DNA of 64,000 nucleotides from Euonymus europaeus (GCA_963580455.1 OY756969.1:15348760-15412759); one strand, 5' to 3'; counted from the first letter of the stretch, positions 11,802 through 23,425 are shown. Program-made: numbers and translations. The notes: a model not told the origin generated them from the letters alone.

Positions 11802-12643
11802 GGCTTGGCATCTTTCTTTGTCATCAAATATCTCAAGGCAGCGTGATCAGTGTAGACAATCACTCGAGACCCAACCAAATAAGATCTGAATTTTTCAAGA
11901 GCAAATATAACTGCCAAGAGCTCTTTCTCCGTTGTGGAATAATTCAGCTGAGCATCATTCAAAGTGCAGGATGCATAGTAAATTGCATATGGTATCTTGG
12001 CCTTCCGTTGCCCCAAAACAGCCCCCAAAGAGTAATCACTTGCATTGCACATCAATTCAAACGGAAACTCCCAGTCAGGTGCGCGCATGATAGGAGCTGA
12101 AGTAAGAGCTTCCTTAAGTCTCTCAAATGCTACTCGACACTCCATAGTCCACACAAACTCAGCATCTTTCATTAATAAGGCACACAAGGGCTTAGAAATC
12201 TTTGAAAAATCTTTAATGAACTGCCTATAAAACCCCGCATGCCCAAGAAAAATTCGCACCCCTTTAACAGTTATTGGACTTGGTAATTTGGAAATAATCT
12301 CAATCTTGGCCTTGTCAACTTTAATGCCTCTACTCGAGATGAGATGACCCAACACAATACCTTCATTTACCATAAAATGGCATTTCTCCCAGTTCAAGAC
12401 TAGGTTGGTCTCCTCGCACCGTTCCAAAACCAGCCGTAAGTGCTCAAGACATTCATCAAAATCAGACCCAAATAAACTGAAGTCATCCATGAAAACTTCA
12501 ATGAATTTCTCAGCCATATCAGAAAAAATACTGAGCATACAACGCTGAAATGTGGCTGGAGCATTACAAAGCCCAAATGGCATCCTTCGGTAGGCAAATG
12601 TGCCATAAGGACATGTAAATGTAGTCTTGGCTTGATCCTCTGG
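11798..12643 (-). pseudogene. pol: Gypsy1 RT (C-terminal half) and RNase H
   Basis: The frame carries [16 protein letters not shown], the active-site VFMDD box and the thumb ([17 protein letters not shown]), followed by RNase H ([36 protein letters not shown]). The first catalytic Asp of RNase H is Asn here (AAT at 12044-12046). Upstream the frame continues through KTTFTCPYG, then meets a deletion near 12640 that removed the RT segment with the first catalytic Asp. The frame ends at the TGA at 11798. RT activity is impossible. Confidence 0.85.
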
Positions 12644-13570
12644 TCATTGAATGACAAGGGAAAATGATCTTTCCGTGTCGCAGTATTGAGCTTCTGATAA
12701 TCAATACAAACTCGCCAACCCGTGGTCATCCTAGTTGGTATTAACTCATTGTGTTCATTCTGGATCACTGTTATTCCACTCTTCTTTGGCACCACATGAA
12801 TGGGACTCACCCACTTGCTATCTGAAATCGAATAAATCACCCCCACATCCAACAACTTGAGAATTTCAGCTTTGACAACTTCCTTCATGTGAGGATTGAG
12901 ACGCCTCTGAGCCTCCCGAGAAGGTTTAGCATCATCCTCCAACAGAATTTGGTGCATACATTTTGCTGGACTGATTCCTCGAATGTCAGCAATTGTCCAT
13001 CCAATAGCTGTTTTATGTCTTCTTAAAATGTGGCTCAACTTGTCCTCCTCCCCCAAACTCAAGCTTGCAGCCACTATAACCGGTAGAGTGTCATTGTCCC
13101 CCAAATAAATGTATTTGAGATGGCTGGGCAGCTGCTTTAATTCTAACTTTGGTGCCTTAACTGTAGATGGAACAAGAGAGGAAGAAGTAGGTGTTAGTTG
13201 CTCAAAATGAGGAAAACCCTTACCCACATATGGCCTATCCGATTGAAGTGCCTGAATAGCCTCCTGTATGCAGCCTCCATGTTCTATAGTACTTCCATTC
13301 AATGATTTATCATCCAAGCCTTGAGCCACCACAGTCTTCAAAGGATCTCCACAAGACACCTTAAAAACCTTACTCACTAGATCATGTATAGTATCCACAC
13401 GAAGGCAATCACTATGATCATCATGAGTTTTTATAGCAGCAAACACACAAAATTCTAACTCTTGGTCATTAACTTTCATGGTTATAGTCCCTTTTTTCAC
13501 ACAAATATTCATGTCAGCAGTAATCATAAAAGGGCGACCAAGAATAATAGGTAAAGATGACGACGTTGGA
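12644..13570 (-). pseudogene. pol: Gypsy1 protease 3' half and RT N-terminal part
   Basis: The frame resumes after the eL34 insertion with the end of the protease (LPIILGRPFMITADMNI). It passes through a linker and then enters RT at SKWVSPIHVVPKKSG and TGWRVCIDYQKLN. At KDHFPL the sequence jumps to a segment that normally lies about 45 codons further on, with a change of frame, so the block holding the first catalytic Asp is missing. The open frame (12400-13623) includes out-of-frame sequence beyond the junction and, at its start, the eL34 tail. Confidence 0.85.
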
Positions 13571-13584
13571 CTATCTTCCATATC

Positions 13585-13585
<1 letters not shown>
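13571..13585 (-). repeat. 15-bp target duplication of eL34 retrocopy, 3' side
   Basis: CTATCTTCCATATCT (plus strand) is repeated exactly at 14283-14297. It flanks the inserted eL34 copy and encodes Asp-Met-Glu-Asp of the gypsy1 protease on the minus strand. The length fits LINE-mediated target-primed reverse transcription. Confidence 0.95.

Positions 13586-13615
<30 letters not shown>
13586..13615 (-). repeat. Poly(A) tail preceded by poly(T)
   Basis: On the plus strand about 15 T are followed by 15 A; on the minus strand this reads T15 then A15, ending at the target duplication. The A-run next to the duplication is the expected mRNA tail. The T-run before it is unexpected and makes a perfect fold-back of about 30 bases. 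Confidence 0.8.
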
Positions 13616-13848
13616 TAGAACACCGACTAGGCTATTAGAAAAAATTCAATGACATAATTTACCTCAACAAGCAAAGAGTCATCCATCATAAAACAAAATA
13701 CTCAACAAATTGCACCCTGAGGGGCAAAAAAAAACAAGTGCTGAAGTTCAACGGAGCTAATTTCCGAAGCATTTCAATTCCATTTTCTAATTTCATCACA
13801 ACCACAAACAAAATTCAAGTAAAACAGCACCGTTCCCTAAATCATATT

Positions 13849-14226
<378 letters not shown>

Positions 14227-14282
14227 CTATCAACGTCGACAAATTGCTCAGCAGCTTGAAGGAGGCCGCGACAGAAGGATAT

Positions 14283-14593
14283 CTATCTTCCATATCTAAC
14301 ACAACAAAATCAGCTGGTAAAATCAGACCTTGCACAGATACTAAAACATCCTCTAAAATGCCCCTAGGTCTTTTAACAGTTCGGTCAGCCAATTGTAATG
14401 TTATGGAAGTGGGCTGAAGTTCTCCTAGACCAAGCTTCTCATACACAGAAAAAGGAAGCAAGTTAATACTAGCACCAAGGTCTAACAAAGCCTTTTCGAA
14501 AAATTGATTCCCCACTTTGCAAGGGATGGTGAAGCTACCAGGATCCTTAAGCTTAGGAGGAAGCTTGTGTAAGCTTGTGTAATAAAACAGCAC
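14283..14593 (-). pseudogene. pol: Gypsy1 protease, 5' half
   Basis: Aspartic protease domain with the catalytic motif [20 protein letters not shown] and the flap region ([14 protein letters not shown]). Such proteases cut the gag-pol polyprotein. The frame is interrupted right after Asp-Met-Glu-Asp by the eL34 retrocopy, and its apparent end beyond 14283 is translated eL34 5' UTR. At its start it overlaps gag because of the 10-bp tandem duplication at 14561-14580. Confidence 0.9.
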
Positions 14594-16250
14594 TCACCTC
14601 TTCTGTCAAAGCAACTTTCTCATGCTCAACAAATTTTCTCTTATTTGTACAACAATCTTTCAAAAATTTAGCATAAGAAGGAATTTGCTTAATAGCATCA
14701 AGCAATGGAATATTAATCTCAACCTTACGCAAATTTTCAAGAATATCTAGAGCTTTAGAGTCAAGTTTCTTTTTAGCAAACCTTTGCGGGAAAGGTGGAG
14801 GATCTCTTCCCCAGTCTTTTGGAGCCACTGGTGCAGAACTGCACCCTTGTTGCACCCTTTTTGCGACTGGACCAGTGCAGTTTTCTTCTTCCAGTAGAGG
14901 CCTTTCAACCTTGTTGTCAACGATTTTGCCACTCCTCAGTGTTGTAACAGCCTTTGCATGTTCCAAACTAGCTGGATTATTAACGACCTGAGCTGGAAGC
15001 TCTCCCTTTTTCCTCTCACTCATCTCCTTAGCCATTTGCCCCATTTGTGTCTCTAATTTCTGAATGGCTTGAGTTGTTTGTTGCATAAACTGCATCATGG
15101 ATACCTCCAGGTCACTCTTCTTTGCTGGTTGAACAACTGAAGCTGGAACATTGGCAGCAGGCTGGTCATTCTTCCAAGAAAAATTAGGATGGCTTCTCCA
15201 AGGATACTGCTGGTTCCTTTGATTAAAATTCATTTGGCCCATATAGTTGGCCTCCTCTTGCTCTGTCGTAGTAGTCAATAGACATGCCTCAGTAGCATGT
15301 TCTTGATGTGAGCAAATAGCACATACCACAGCGGATCGTGATGAAGTAGATGCATTAGCCAAGTTCATCCCCTTCAGAGAATCAACCAAGAGATCTATTT
15401 TTCGATTCAGATTCCCAATTTCAGCTTGCACCATAGTATATGAACTTACCTCATACACACATTGTCTCTTAGAGGAACCCTTACTTCTTGTGGAAAATTG
15501 TTGGGAATCTTCACTTAATTCCTCAAACAACTCCATTGCCTCTTCACTACTCTTCCTCATCAACACCCCATTACATGCTGAATCAACCTTCATCCTATTG
15601 ACCTCATTCAACCCTTCATAGAAGTGCAAAACAATGTCATCTTTGTGCAAGTTGTTGGTTGGGCAGCGAGCTAGGCGAACCTTGAATTCTTTCCAAGCTT
15701 CATAGAAGAGATCACCATCTTTTTGTTGGAAATTTTGGATCTCCCTTACAAGTTGCTTGGTCCTATGAGCTGGAAAAAATTCTCTCAAGAACTTTGTAGC
15801 CATTTTCTCCCATGTAGTAATGGAACCCGCTTCAATCGTGTTGTACCACATCTTGGCTCCTCCTCTTAGCGTGAAGGGAAACAACAAGAGCTTCAAATTA
15901 TCAGCCGTGATGCCCGTCATGTTTTGTGTTCGACAAAGATCGGTAAAATCTTTCAAGTGTTGGTGGGGATCTTCGTCAAACCGCCTCTCATAGTGAGGCA
16001 CTGAATTCAGCAACTGAGGTGCCAAGCTGAATGTGGCTGATCTATTGGGCTGATATGCAATGCAAGATGGTTGGGCAACATTTCGTGGAATGTAACGGTT
16101 CATCATAGGAACCCTTTCATTACCCGCATCTTCTACATCAACAATGGGATTATTCTCAGCCATATTCTTCCTTCTAAAGGCTCTGGTCCTTCTCTCTATT
16201 TCAGGATCTAACTCTTCTAACTTCTTGTCTTGAGAACGTGTATTGACCAT
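14553..16250 (-). CDS. gag: Gypsy1 gag polyprotein
   Basis: A 565-codon open frame starting [10 protein letters not shown] just downstream of the PBS. It contains the retrotransposon gag domain ([45 protein letters not shown]) and a CCHC zinc knuckle, [14 protein letters not shown] (C-x2-C-x4-H-x4-C). A Gln-rich region and a Lys-rich tail follow. Gag forms the virus-like particle and binds element RNA. It is open throughout, but its fusion to pol is lost through the 10-bp duplication, so it ends with a few foreign residues. In the element it would follow the 5' LTR leader with no other gene between. Confidence 0.9.
   Translation of the reverse strand: MVNTRSQDKKLEELDPEIERRTRAFRRKNMAENNPIVDVEDAGNERVPMMNRYIPRNVAQPSCIAYQPNRSATFSLAPQLLNSVPHYERRFDEDPHQHLKDFTDLCRTQNMTGITADNLKLLLFPFTLRGGAKMWYNTIEAGSITTWEKMATKFLREFFPAHRTKQLVREIQNFQQKDGDLFYEAWKEFKVRLARCPTNNLHKDDIVLHFYEGLNEVNRMKVDSACNGVLMRKSSEEAMELFEELSEDSQQFSTRSKGSSKRQCVYEVSSYTMVQAEIGNLNRKIDLLVDSLKGMNLANASTSSRSAVVCAICSHQEHATEACLLTTTTEQEEANYMGQMNFNQRNQQYPWRSHPNFSWKNDQPAANVPASVVQPAKKSDLEVSMMQFMQQTTQAIQKLETQMGQMAKEMSERKKGELPAQVVNNPASLEHAKAVTTLRSGKIVDNKVERPLLEEENCTGPVAKRVQQGCSSAPVAPKDWGRDPPPFPQRFAKKKLDSKALDILENLRKVEINIPLLDAIKQIPSYAKFLKDCCTNKRKFVEHEKVALTEEVSAVLLHKLTQASS
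14561..14580 (-). repeat. 10-bp tandem duplication at gag/pol join
   Basis: AAGCTTGTGT occurs twice in direct succession. With both copies the gag frame ends in a TAA shortly after (LTQASS). With one copy the frame would run from gag straight into the protease. It is a simple polymerase-slippage lesion. Confidence 0.85.
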
Positions 16251-16387
16251 GCACTTTCAAGGAACAAAAGAGAACCCCCCTGCAAAATAAAAATACAATG
16301 TAAGGCTTTGAAACACTAAACTAACCAGTAAATAAATACATAAATAAAACTTATTGCTAAACGCTTGACCGGTAATGGACTTAACAG

Positions 16388-16405
16388 TCCCCGACAACGG
16401 CGCCA
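16388..16405 (-). other. Gypsy1 primer binding site, tRNA-Asp type
   Basis: On the minus strand TGGCGCCGTTGTCGGGGA lies 6 bases after the 5' LTR. It is complementary to the 3' end of plant tRNA-Asp with one likely mismatch (T where C is usual). Confidence 0.85.
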
Positions 16406-16411
16406 AAAACT

Positions 16412-17183
16412 TGGTCGATATAAAATATCACAAGTTAACCTTGCAATATCAAATAAAGACGGGTCTTACCCTGTCCGCAAGTGTACGTGTCGTAAATAGT
16501 ATAAAAACGAATGAGATCGTATCCACAGAGACTGCTCAACTACCGAACAAACTATAAAGCAATAATTAAACTAAAATGCAATGAAAAATCAGATCTGGAA
16601 ATGCTGAATAAAAGTGGCTGAAATGGATGTAAATTAATGCGGGAAAGCTTAGCTTGGGTTAGTCTCGTTCTTGTACTATCACTTAGTTACAAAATTCCAA
16701 TTGCAATCACACAATTTAAAGAATTAATGACGTCAATCAAGAGACCTTGGTCCGGCTCTCTTGATTCTAACCAGTTGTAGAGAGGAGTCCACTTGATCTT
16801 CGTGTCTTTCCCCTTCAATCGCCCAGCTCTCTTTCTTCACTGTCTTTTCTCCTCTGTCGTGTGTCTTCTTAAAATGTCTTCTACCTCTTTTCTATCTTTC
16901 TTCTCTTTCACTTTTCTAATTTTAGTAAGTTTACTTTTTGTTTCTTGGAAAAGATCTCACAAAGACATATAAGCCCCTCCTTGCCACGTAAGCAGTTAAA
17001 TTGGTCGTCATTCTCCTGCCCAGATTTGCAGCCGCAGAAAGGTCACAAATCCTTCCAGAATAGCTATTTCACAAACAGCAACACCTGACATATAAACATA
17101 TGCTTGGGCAGTACTTTGAACTTATAAATTCACCAATTTAGACATTTAAGACTATAAAATATAGGTGCATTTTGCACCTAACA
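16412..17183 (-). repeat. Gypsy1 5' LTR, internally deleted
   Basis: A 772-bp copy of the LTR. It matches 6311-7520 but lacks about 445 internal bases. The break lies in gattctaac/cagttgtag, where a short AAC is shared by both deletion edges, suggesting microhomology-mediated loss. TG...CA ends are preserved. CTACC follows at 17184. Confidence 0.9.
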
Positions 17184-17846
17184 CTACCTTGAATCATGCT
17201 AGATACATAACGAAAGATGGAGGGTGAGTCGGACTCAACGACTATGGCAACAGTGCATGCCTAGAAAGATGGAGAATACATATGTAGAAATTAGTCCTTG
17301 GAGGACTAGCTGACGACCTGTATAATGTATATTGTGGCATACCTTCAGCCAAGGAGCTATGGAGTTCTTTGGAAAAGAAATACAAGACTGAAGATGCTGG
17401 AACCAAGCAATTTTTGGTGGCCAAATTTCTAGACTTCAAGATGGTGGATGGCAAGTTTGTTGTCAGCCAGGCTGAAGACTACCAACTGATTCTGCATGAC
17501 GTACTAGCAGAAGTGATGACTCTAAGTGAGTCTTTCCAAGTGGCAGTACTCGTTGAGAAGTTGCCCCCTGGTTGGCTGGATTTTAAGAGTTACTTGAAGC
17601 ACAAGCACAAAAAAATTAAAATGGAGGATTTAATAGTCCGTCTCCGAATTGAGGAAGACAATCAGAAGAAGATGACACCTCCTAAAGCACCCAAGGCCAA
17701 CCTAGTGGAAACTTTCAAACCCAAGACTGATGGGAAACTAAGAGGGAGTACCAAGCTAAGGAAAAGTGGAAGGAACAACCATAGAAGCAAGGCCAAGGCT
17801 AAAGGCAAGGGAAAATCTATGAAGCAAGCTCACCTAGTTGAATAGA
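17184..17846 (+). pseudogene. gag: Copia1 gag, 3' part
   Basis: Continues the gag frame of 5987-6310 after gypsy1. Stops fall at about 17225 and 17283. A long clean stretch then runs from 17300 to the TAG at 17843, with LGGLADDLYNVY, SAKELWSSLEKKYKTEDAG and KFLDFKMVDGKFV, which is the UBN2-type gag domain of copia elements. A Lys-rich basic tail follows, where the RNA-binding region would be. No intact CCHC knuckle is visible. Confidence 0.8.
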
Positions 17847-20800
17847 GTGACAATGAAGAAATTCTTGCTGCTGTATTCACCCAAGTAAACTTGGTGACTA
17901 ACACCAAAGACTGTTGGGTAGACAGTGATACAACCAAACACATCTGCATCGATAAGGACGTCTTCACATCTTATGAGAAGAAGGATTATGGAGAGAAGAT
18001 TTACGTGGCTAACTCTGCTCAAGCCACTATTGAAGGAACTGGAGAGCTTATTTTGATGTTCACCTAAGGTAGAAAGCTCGCATTGGGAGATCCACTACAT
18101 GTCCCAGAGATTTGTAAGAATCTGATATCTGTGCCTGTGATGATAAGCAAGGGATTCAAAAATTGTATTTGAATCCGATAAATTTGTAGTTTCCAAGGAT
18201 GGAACTTATGTGGGGAAGGGGTATACAAGATAGGTTTTTTAAGGCCAACATTGCTGTAATTGATAAAACAGGAAATTTCTGTACCCATAAAAACTGTTAT
18301 GAATAATGAGGAATCTTCAATTTACATTGTTGTCTCTCCATACTTATGGCGTGGTAGATTAGGACGTGTAAAATATGGTACAATGAAGAAGTTGGCAAAC
18401 ACAGGTTTAATCCCCAAATTTAATTTGGATGTCAACCATAAATGTGAAACATGTGTTGAAGTAAATTTGCCAAGAAACCTTTTCACACAATTGGAAGAAG
18501 TATTGAGCCTCTAGCACTAATCTTTATGCGACTTGAAATTTGTTCAAAGTAGGGGTAGAAGAAGTACTTCATTACATTCATCGATGATTATACACGTTAT
18601 TTCTATGTTTATTTGTTAACTAGCAAAAATGAAGCAATATCAAGTATAAAAATGAAGTTGAGAATCAACTTGGCAAAAAGATTAAGGCACTAAGTTCGGA
18701 TAGGGGAGGAGAATATTATTCTGCTCTCTTTGATGAGTTATGTACTGGGTTTGAAATTATTCACCAAACAACAACACCTTATACACCTCAGCCAAATAGA
18801 ATTGTTGAAAGAAAGAATAAAACTTTAAAATAAATGGTTAATTCCATGTTAATAAGTTCTGGACTACCACAAAACTTGTGGGGGGAAGCAGTGCTAATTG
18901 CTAATAAAAATTTTAACAAAATGCCCCACAAGAAAAAAGGTAGTATTCCATATGAGATGTGGAATAAGAGACCACCCCTTTCAAATACTTGAAAGTGTAG
19001 GGGTGCCTAGCTAAGGTGGCAGTACCTCCACCTAAGAAAGTCAAACTCGAACCTAAAACTATGGATTGCATATCTTTTGGGTATGCTCAAAATAGTAGTA
19101 CATTTAGATTTTTGGTACACAAATCTAAGATAGATGATATCGATGTAAATACTATCATGGAAACGAGAGATGTGAAATTCTTTGACAAAATATTTCCTTG
19201 CAAACGAATTGAAACTTCTCAGAAAATGAATAGAGATTCCGATTCTAAGAACGAACAAAACGGTGAACAAGAGGTTGATAAACCAAGAAGGAGTAAGAGA
19301 CCAAAAGTCTAAATTCCTTTGGTCCTGAATTTTTAACATATATCTGGAAACAGAGACTCACACATTCAAGGAAGCAATGTCAACACCGGATGCTCCATTA
19401 TGGAAAGAAGTTGTAGAAATAGAATCTATCCTAAGTAACCATACTTGGGAATTGGTTGATCTCCCACCCGGGAATAAGCCAATTGGATGTAAATGGATCT
19501 TCAAAAACAAAAACTTAAAGCTGACGGATCCATAGATACTACAAAGCAAGGCTTGTAACCAAAGGGTTTAGACAAAACAAGGGTGTAGAGTACTTTGATA
19601 CTTATTCACCAGTCATGAGAATTACATCTATTCAGATGTTAATTTATATAGCCTCGCTATATGAATTGATGATTCACCAAATGAATGTTAAAACCATATT
19701 CTTAAATGGTAAACTCGATGAGGAAATCTATATGGAACAACCCGAAGGGTTCAAGATCAAAGGACAAGAACCGAAGGTGTGTAAAGTTGTCAAGTCACTG
19801 TATGAACTAAAGTAAGCTCCAAAACAATGGCATGAGAAATTTGACCAAGTAATGATTCAAGATGGATTTTGAATCAACGAGTGTGAAAAATTTGTCTACA
19901 CAAAAATGGTAAACAATGATTGTGTAATCATTTGTCTATATGTCAATGATATGCTAATTCTTGGTCTAAATGTTGAGATCATCAACAAAACCAAGAAAAT
20001 GCTATCAAAGAACTTTGACATGAAAGACATGAGTGAAGCGGATGTAATACTGGGCATTAAAATTTGCAGAACATCGGAAGGCCCAACATTATCTCAATCA
20101 GACTATATCGAGAAAGTGATTGAAAGGTTTAAATAACATGGTATCAAAGATGCTAATAGTCCATTTCTTCCTCATCTGGGCTTACATAAGAATACTGGAG
20201 ATAGTATTCAACAATTGGAATACTCTCAAATTATAGGTAGTGTAATGTACATCATGAACTACATGAGGCCAGATATTGCATACTATATTAGCAAACTAAG
20301 CAGATACACAAGTAATCTTGGACATGAGTATTAGAAAGCTCTATTGAGAGTATTGGGGGTACTTCAACAAAACAAAAACCAATGTTTTGAACTATGGTAA
20401 GTACCCGACTGTTTTAGACGGATACAGTGATGCAAATTGGATTGCAGATTTAGAGGAATCAAAATCCACAAGTGGGTATCTATTTCTTCTAGGAGGGGGC
20501 AGTTGTTTCGCGAAAGTCCTCAAAGAAAATGTGCATATCAAGATCTATGATGGAATTAGAATTCATAGCTTTGGATAAAGTCGGCGAAGAAGCAGATTAA
20601 CTTCGTCACTTTTTGGAGGACATTCCAATATGACCAAAACCTGTGCTTACAATTTTCATTCATTGTGACAATCAAGCTGTAATTGCTAGATCATAGAATT
20701 TGATATATAACGATAAGTCTAGACACATTTGTCATAGACATAATACCGTAAGACAGTTACTCTCTACTAGAATAATTTCCTTAGACTTTGTGAACTCTAA

Positions 20801-20894
20801 AGAAAACCTAGCGGATATGTTGACTAAAGGTTTGAGTAGAGAGGTGACAGACTGTGCATCGAGGGGGATGGGCTCAAAAGCCTTAACTCAATAA
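17847..20894 (+). pseudogene. pol: Copia1 pol: protease, integrase, RT, RNase H
   Basis: Domains occur in copia order with many stops and frameshifts. Protease is at about 17913 (CWVDSDTTKHIC, catalytic Asp-Ser but with Gly replaced by Asp). The integrase zinc/core region is at 18450-18840 (SDRGGEYYSALFDELC, IVERKNKTLK). RT is at 19390-20140 (WKEVVEIES, GCKWIFK, MNVKTIFLNG, and the active site YVNDMLILG, where the first Asp of the usual pair is Asn). RNase H is at 20220-20894 (GYSDANWIADLEESKST, ENLADMLTKGLS). No single frame is longer than about 110 codons. It lies directly downstream of gag on the same strand and is clearly dead. Confidence 0.85.
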
Positions 20895-21433
20895 GTTACC
20901 CTAATGGAAACATGACCTAGCAATTGGAGATCCCAAGGACTATGTTCAATAGGAAAACATAATTTGAGAATAACTCAAGTGTGAGCAGCATGAAGCTTTA
21001 ACTATTTCTATATGTTGTAACATACAAGTGGAGTATTGGGACTCTTTATAGGATATCACATATGTGAGTGGAGCAAGGCCGACTCTATGAAAATATTTAA
21101 AAGGTGATATTTTCTAAAGCACTCACTAAACCCAAGATGTTCACGGCCGAAACAATCAACACAATCGAGAACTAATTATGAATTGGATCATTCTTGTGTG
21201 AGGTTTATTGTCTGAGCTTACATAAACATTTGACAGTATAAGGCGTCAGTCCACTAACAAGTTAAGTAAGTCTGATAGACTTTCACTAGGGAAGGTTTAA
21301 AGCCAAAAGATACCTATCTCGATGCAGTATTGGTCCTATTGCACTCTCAGACAAGTTTTCAATCTTCAAAAAATCCTCATGTCTGAATTGTCGTCTGCTT
21401 CAGTCACGCGTATAATAGGTGTAGTGTAGGATA
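20895..21433 (+). other. Copia1 3' noncoding end, 3' LTR missing
   Basis: Typical copia 3' leader-like sequence follows RNase H. It ends at GGTGTAGTGTAGGAT, a decayed polypurine tract. The next bases do not match the 5' LTR start at 4653, so the 3' LTR is absent. Confidence 0.5.
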
Positions 21434-21566
21434 AAGTTTGACACCAATTAGACGGCTAGTAAGTATAAATAAAAACAATAAAAAATTTGTTGATCCTCAA
21501 GTGTGAAAATTATCCCAATCGAATTAACTTCCTCAAATTTAGAAGAAACAAAGATGGAGAGATTAA

Positions 21567-22006
21567 GGCTCTGCTTCGATTGAGGGACAAAAAAATACGG
21601 AGAATTAATTAGAGTTAAGTGAGGGGAAGGAAAAATTTTATACATAACTTTGCTTGGATTGAGGGGAGATAAATCAGGGGTGTGTTCATTATACTCTTTG
21701 CTTGGATTGAGAGTTTTGAGTGAGGGGGAGGGATAAAAATATTATAGTTACTAAAATACCTTTAAATAAAAGTGCAAAGCAAGTATCTCTAAAGATTTCT
21801 CAAGGGTATTTTAAGTTTTTTAAAAATATGTATCTCTTCCTGTCCTTAACACGCCAATTTGGGAGGGAAAGAAATATACAAAAAATATGAAATTTTCCCT
21901 TCACTTAACCCTTTATCATCTCCCCCCCTAAAACCCTATTCTTAATCCAAGTAATTTGTTTACTCTCCCTCACTTAACTCTCTTGACCCTCAATCCAAGC
22001 ATAGCC
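21567..22006. mobile_element. Harbinger-like MITE 1
   Basis: A 440-bp element with terminal inverted repeats GGCTCTGCTTCGATTGAGGG / CCCTCAATCCAAGCATAGCC, flanked by TAA on both sides (21564-21566 and 22007-22009). TAA/TTA duplications and GGC..TGCTTGG-type ends are typical of PIF/Harbinger MITEs. The terminal motif is repeated inside near 21650 and 21700 and, inverted, near 21935. There is no coding capacity. Confidence 0.8.
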
Positions 22007-22350
22007 TAATAGACAGTTAACATATTCAAAACTTCACTTTAATACACTCTAACTAACCGTAAAACAACATTGATAATTCAACATGAAATTTGTAACTATT
22101 TGAAAAGTCTACTTAGGTGAAGTGAGTTTTCTCAATTCAAAAATAACATGCTTAAAACATCCATATCTTTCAATCAAACTTCAAAACTACAAGTGTAACT
22201 ACCCTGGAAACCAATTTGCTTAAAAATATAAAACCAACACATTAGAGCCTTGATACACCAATTTGTACCGCAACAAGATCTTACTACCTTAGTTCTTCTT
22301 TTCTTTATTCATGTTCCATATTTATTGAATAATTAACTACTAGACTCTAA
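22007..22350. other. Spacer between MITEs
   Basis: About 340 AT-rich bases without a gene or repeat that I recognise. Confidence 0.5.
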
Positions 22351-22570
22351 GGCTATGCTTGGCATGAGTGTTGGGAGGGGTTGGGGGTTGCAGAGGTGTG
22401 TTTGGGAGGTGTTGAGTTGGGAATGGTTCATAAAAGTGAACCCTTATTTGGTATTGAGAAAGGTTGGGAGGTGTTTTTGTGAGTGAACACCTCCCAATCC
22501 CCCATTTTGAGGGGTTGAAAAAAGGGGTTCGCGAATCCAACCCTTCCCAACACCTCTCCCAAGCAGACCC
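22351..22570. mobile_element. Harbinger-like MITE 2
   Basis: A 220-bp element with inverted ends GGCTATGCTTGG...GTGTTGGGAGGGGTTGG and CCAACCC..CCCAACACC..CCAAGCAGACCC. It is flanked by TAA at 22348-22350 and 22571-22573. The outer 12 bases match those of MITE 1, so both were probably moved by related transposases. Much of the interior can also pair (GGGAGGTGTT with AACACCTCCC). Confidence 0.8.
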
Positions 22571-22573
22571 TAA

Positions 22574-23411
22574 ATGTGTCTACCAAAAAGATATTTGTGC
22601 AAGTTATTACAAAACATTACCCAAAAACAACAGCAAGTCCTAAACCCATTTGAGAGCATAATGTACGTAATATAAAATAAGACAAAGAAGTAATAACTTT
22701 TTTTGATAAATAAAGACACTCTCATGACAAAAATGTCCCTCTCACTTTTGCATCCAACAACTCCCTTTTTATTAACTCTCTCAACTTTCACTTCACCCTC
22801 ACAGGAACAAGAAAGGTATTAGGCAAGTTAGAGTTTGTTTAGTATATTGGGTCAGTTAGGGTTTGTCTAGGATATGAGTTGGATAACTCTAAACAGGCAA
22901 GAATCAGTGTAATGGAATTTAACTGCAGAACATTACATTCAAGTAGGAGGCATAATTGCAATATAAAAATCAATGGGCAAAAGACAATCTAGGAAAATGA
23001 AAGAATGTAATACTAACCAGGTATTGAACACAATTTAAAAAAAAAGTTGTTCAATGTTGATTTGTGAAAAATCTGCCCTAGAAGCGTTATTGTAGCTCAT
23101 AGGCGGGTTAGTGTAGCGTCTAGGCACACACGCAATTATCTGGGTTAAAAAGTCGGGACCCGGGGTTTTATTTTGTAACTTTTGACACTTCTCTCTCAAA
23201 CCTAATGTGATAAACACCCCATTTTCTCCTCGTGGACGTAGGGAAACGTTGAACCATGTAATTCTTGTGTTCTTCATTTGTCTTTATAATTGTTTTAGTT
23301 TCTCTACATATTTGATTACTCATACTAGAGTGGTTCTTGTTTTGGTTTGGACAAACAAGTGTTTCGTCGATTGAGCCAATTCCATTGCATATTGGGCTTC
23401 TAATTTTAACA
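22574..23411 (+). repeat. Copia2 5' LTR (start not fixed) and flank
   Basis: The LTR must end at ...TTTTAACA (23411), because an initiator-Met-type PBS follows at once. Its start lies somewhere in this stretch and could not be located, as no second copy survives. No gene is seen here. Confidence 0.45.
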
Positions 23412-23425
23412 ATTGGTATAAGAGC
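23412..23425 (+). other. Copia2 primer binding site
   Basis: ATTGGTATAAGAGC is the plant initiator-Met PBS (usually TGGTATCAGAGC) with one visible change. Confidence 0.75.

Noticed and set aside
12400..12640. C-terminal 80 codons of the 407-codon frame at 12400-13623
   Set aside because: Beyond the RT deletion it is out-of-frame readthrough of real RT sequence.
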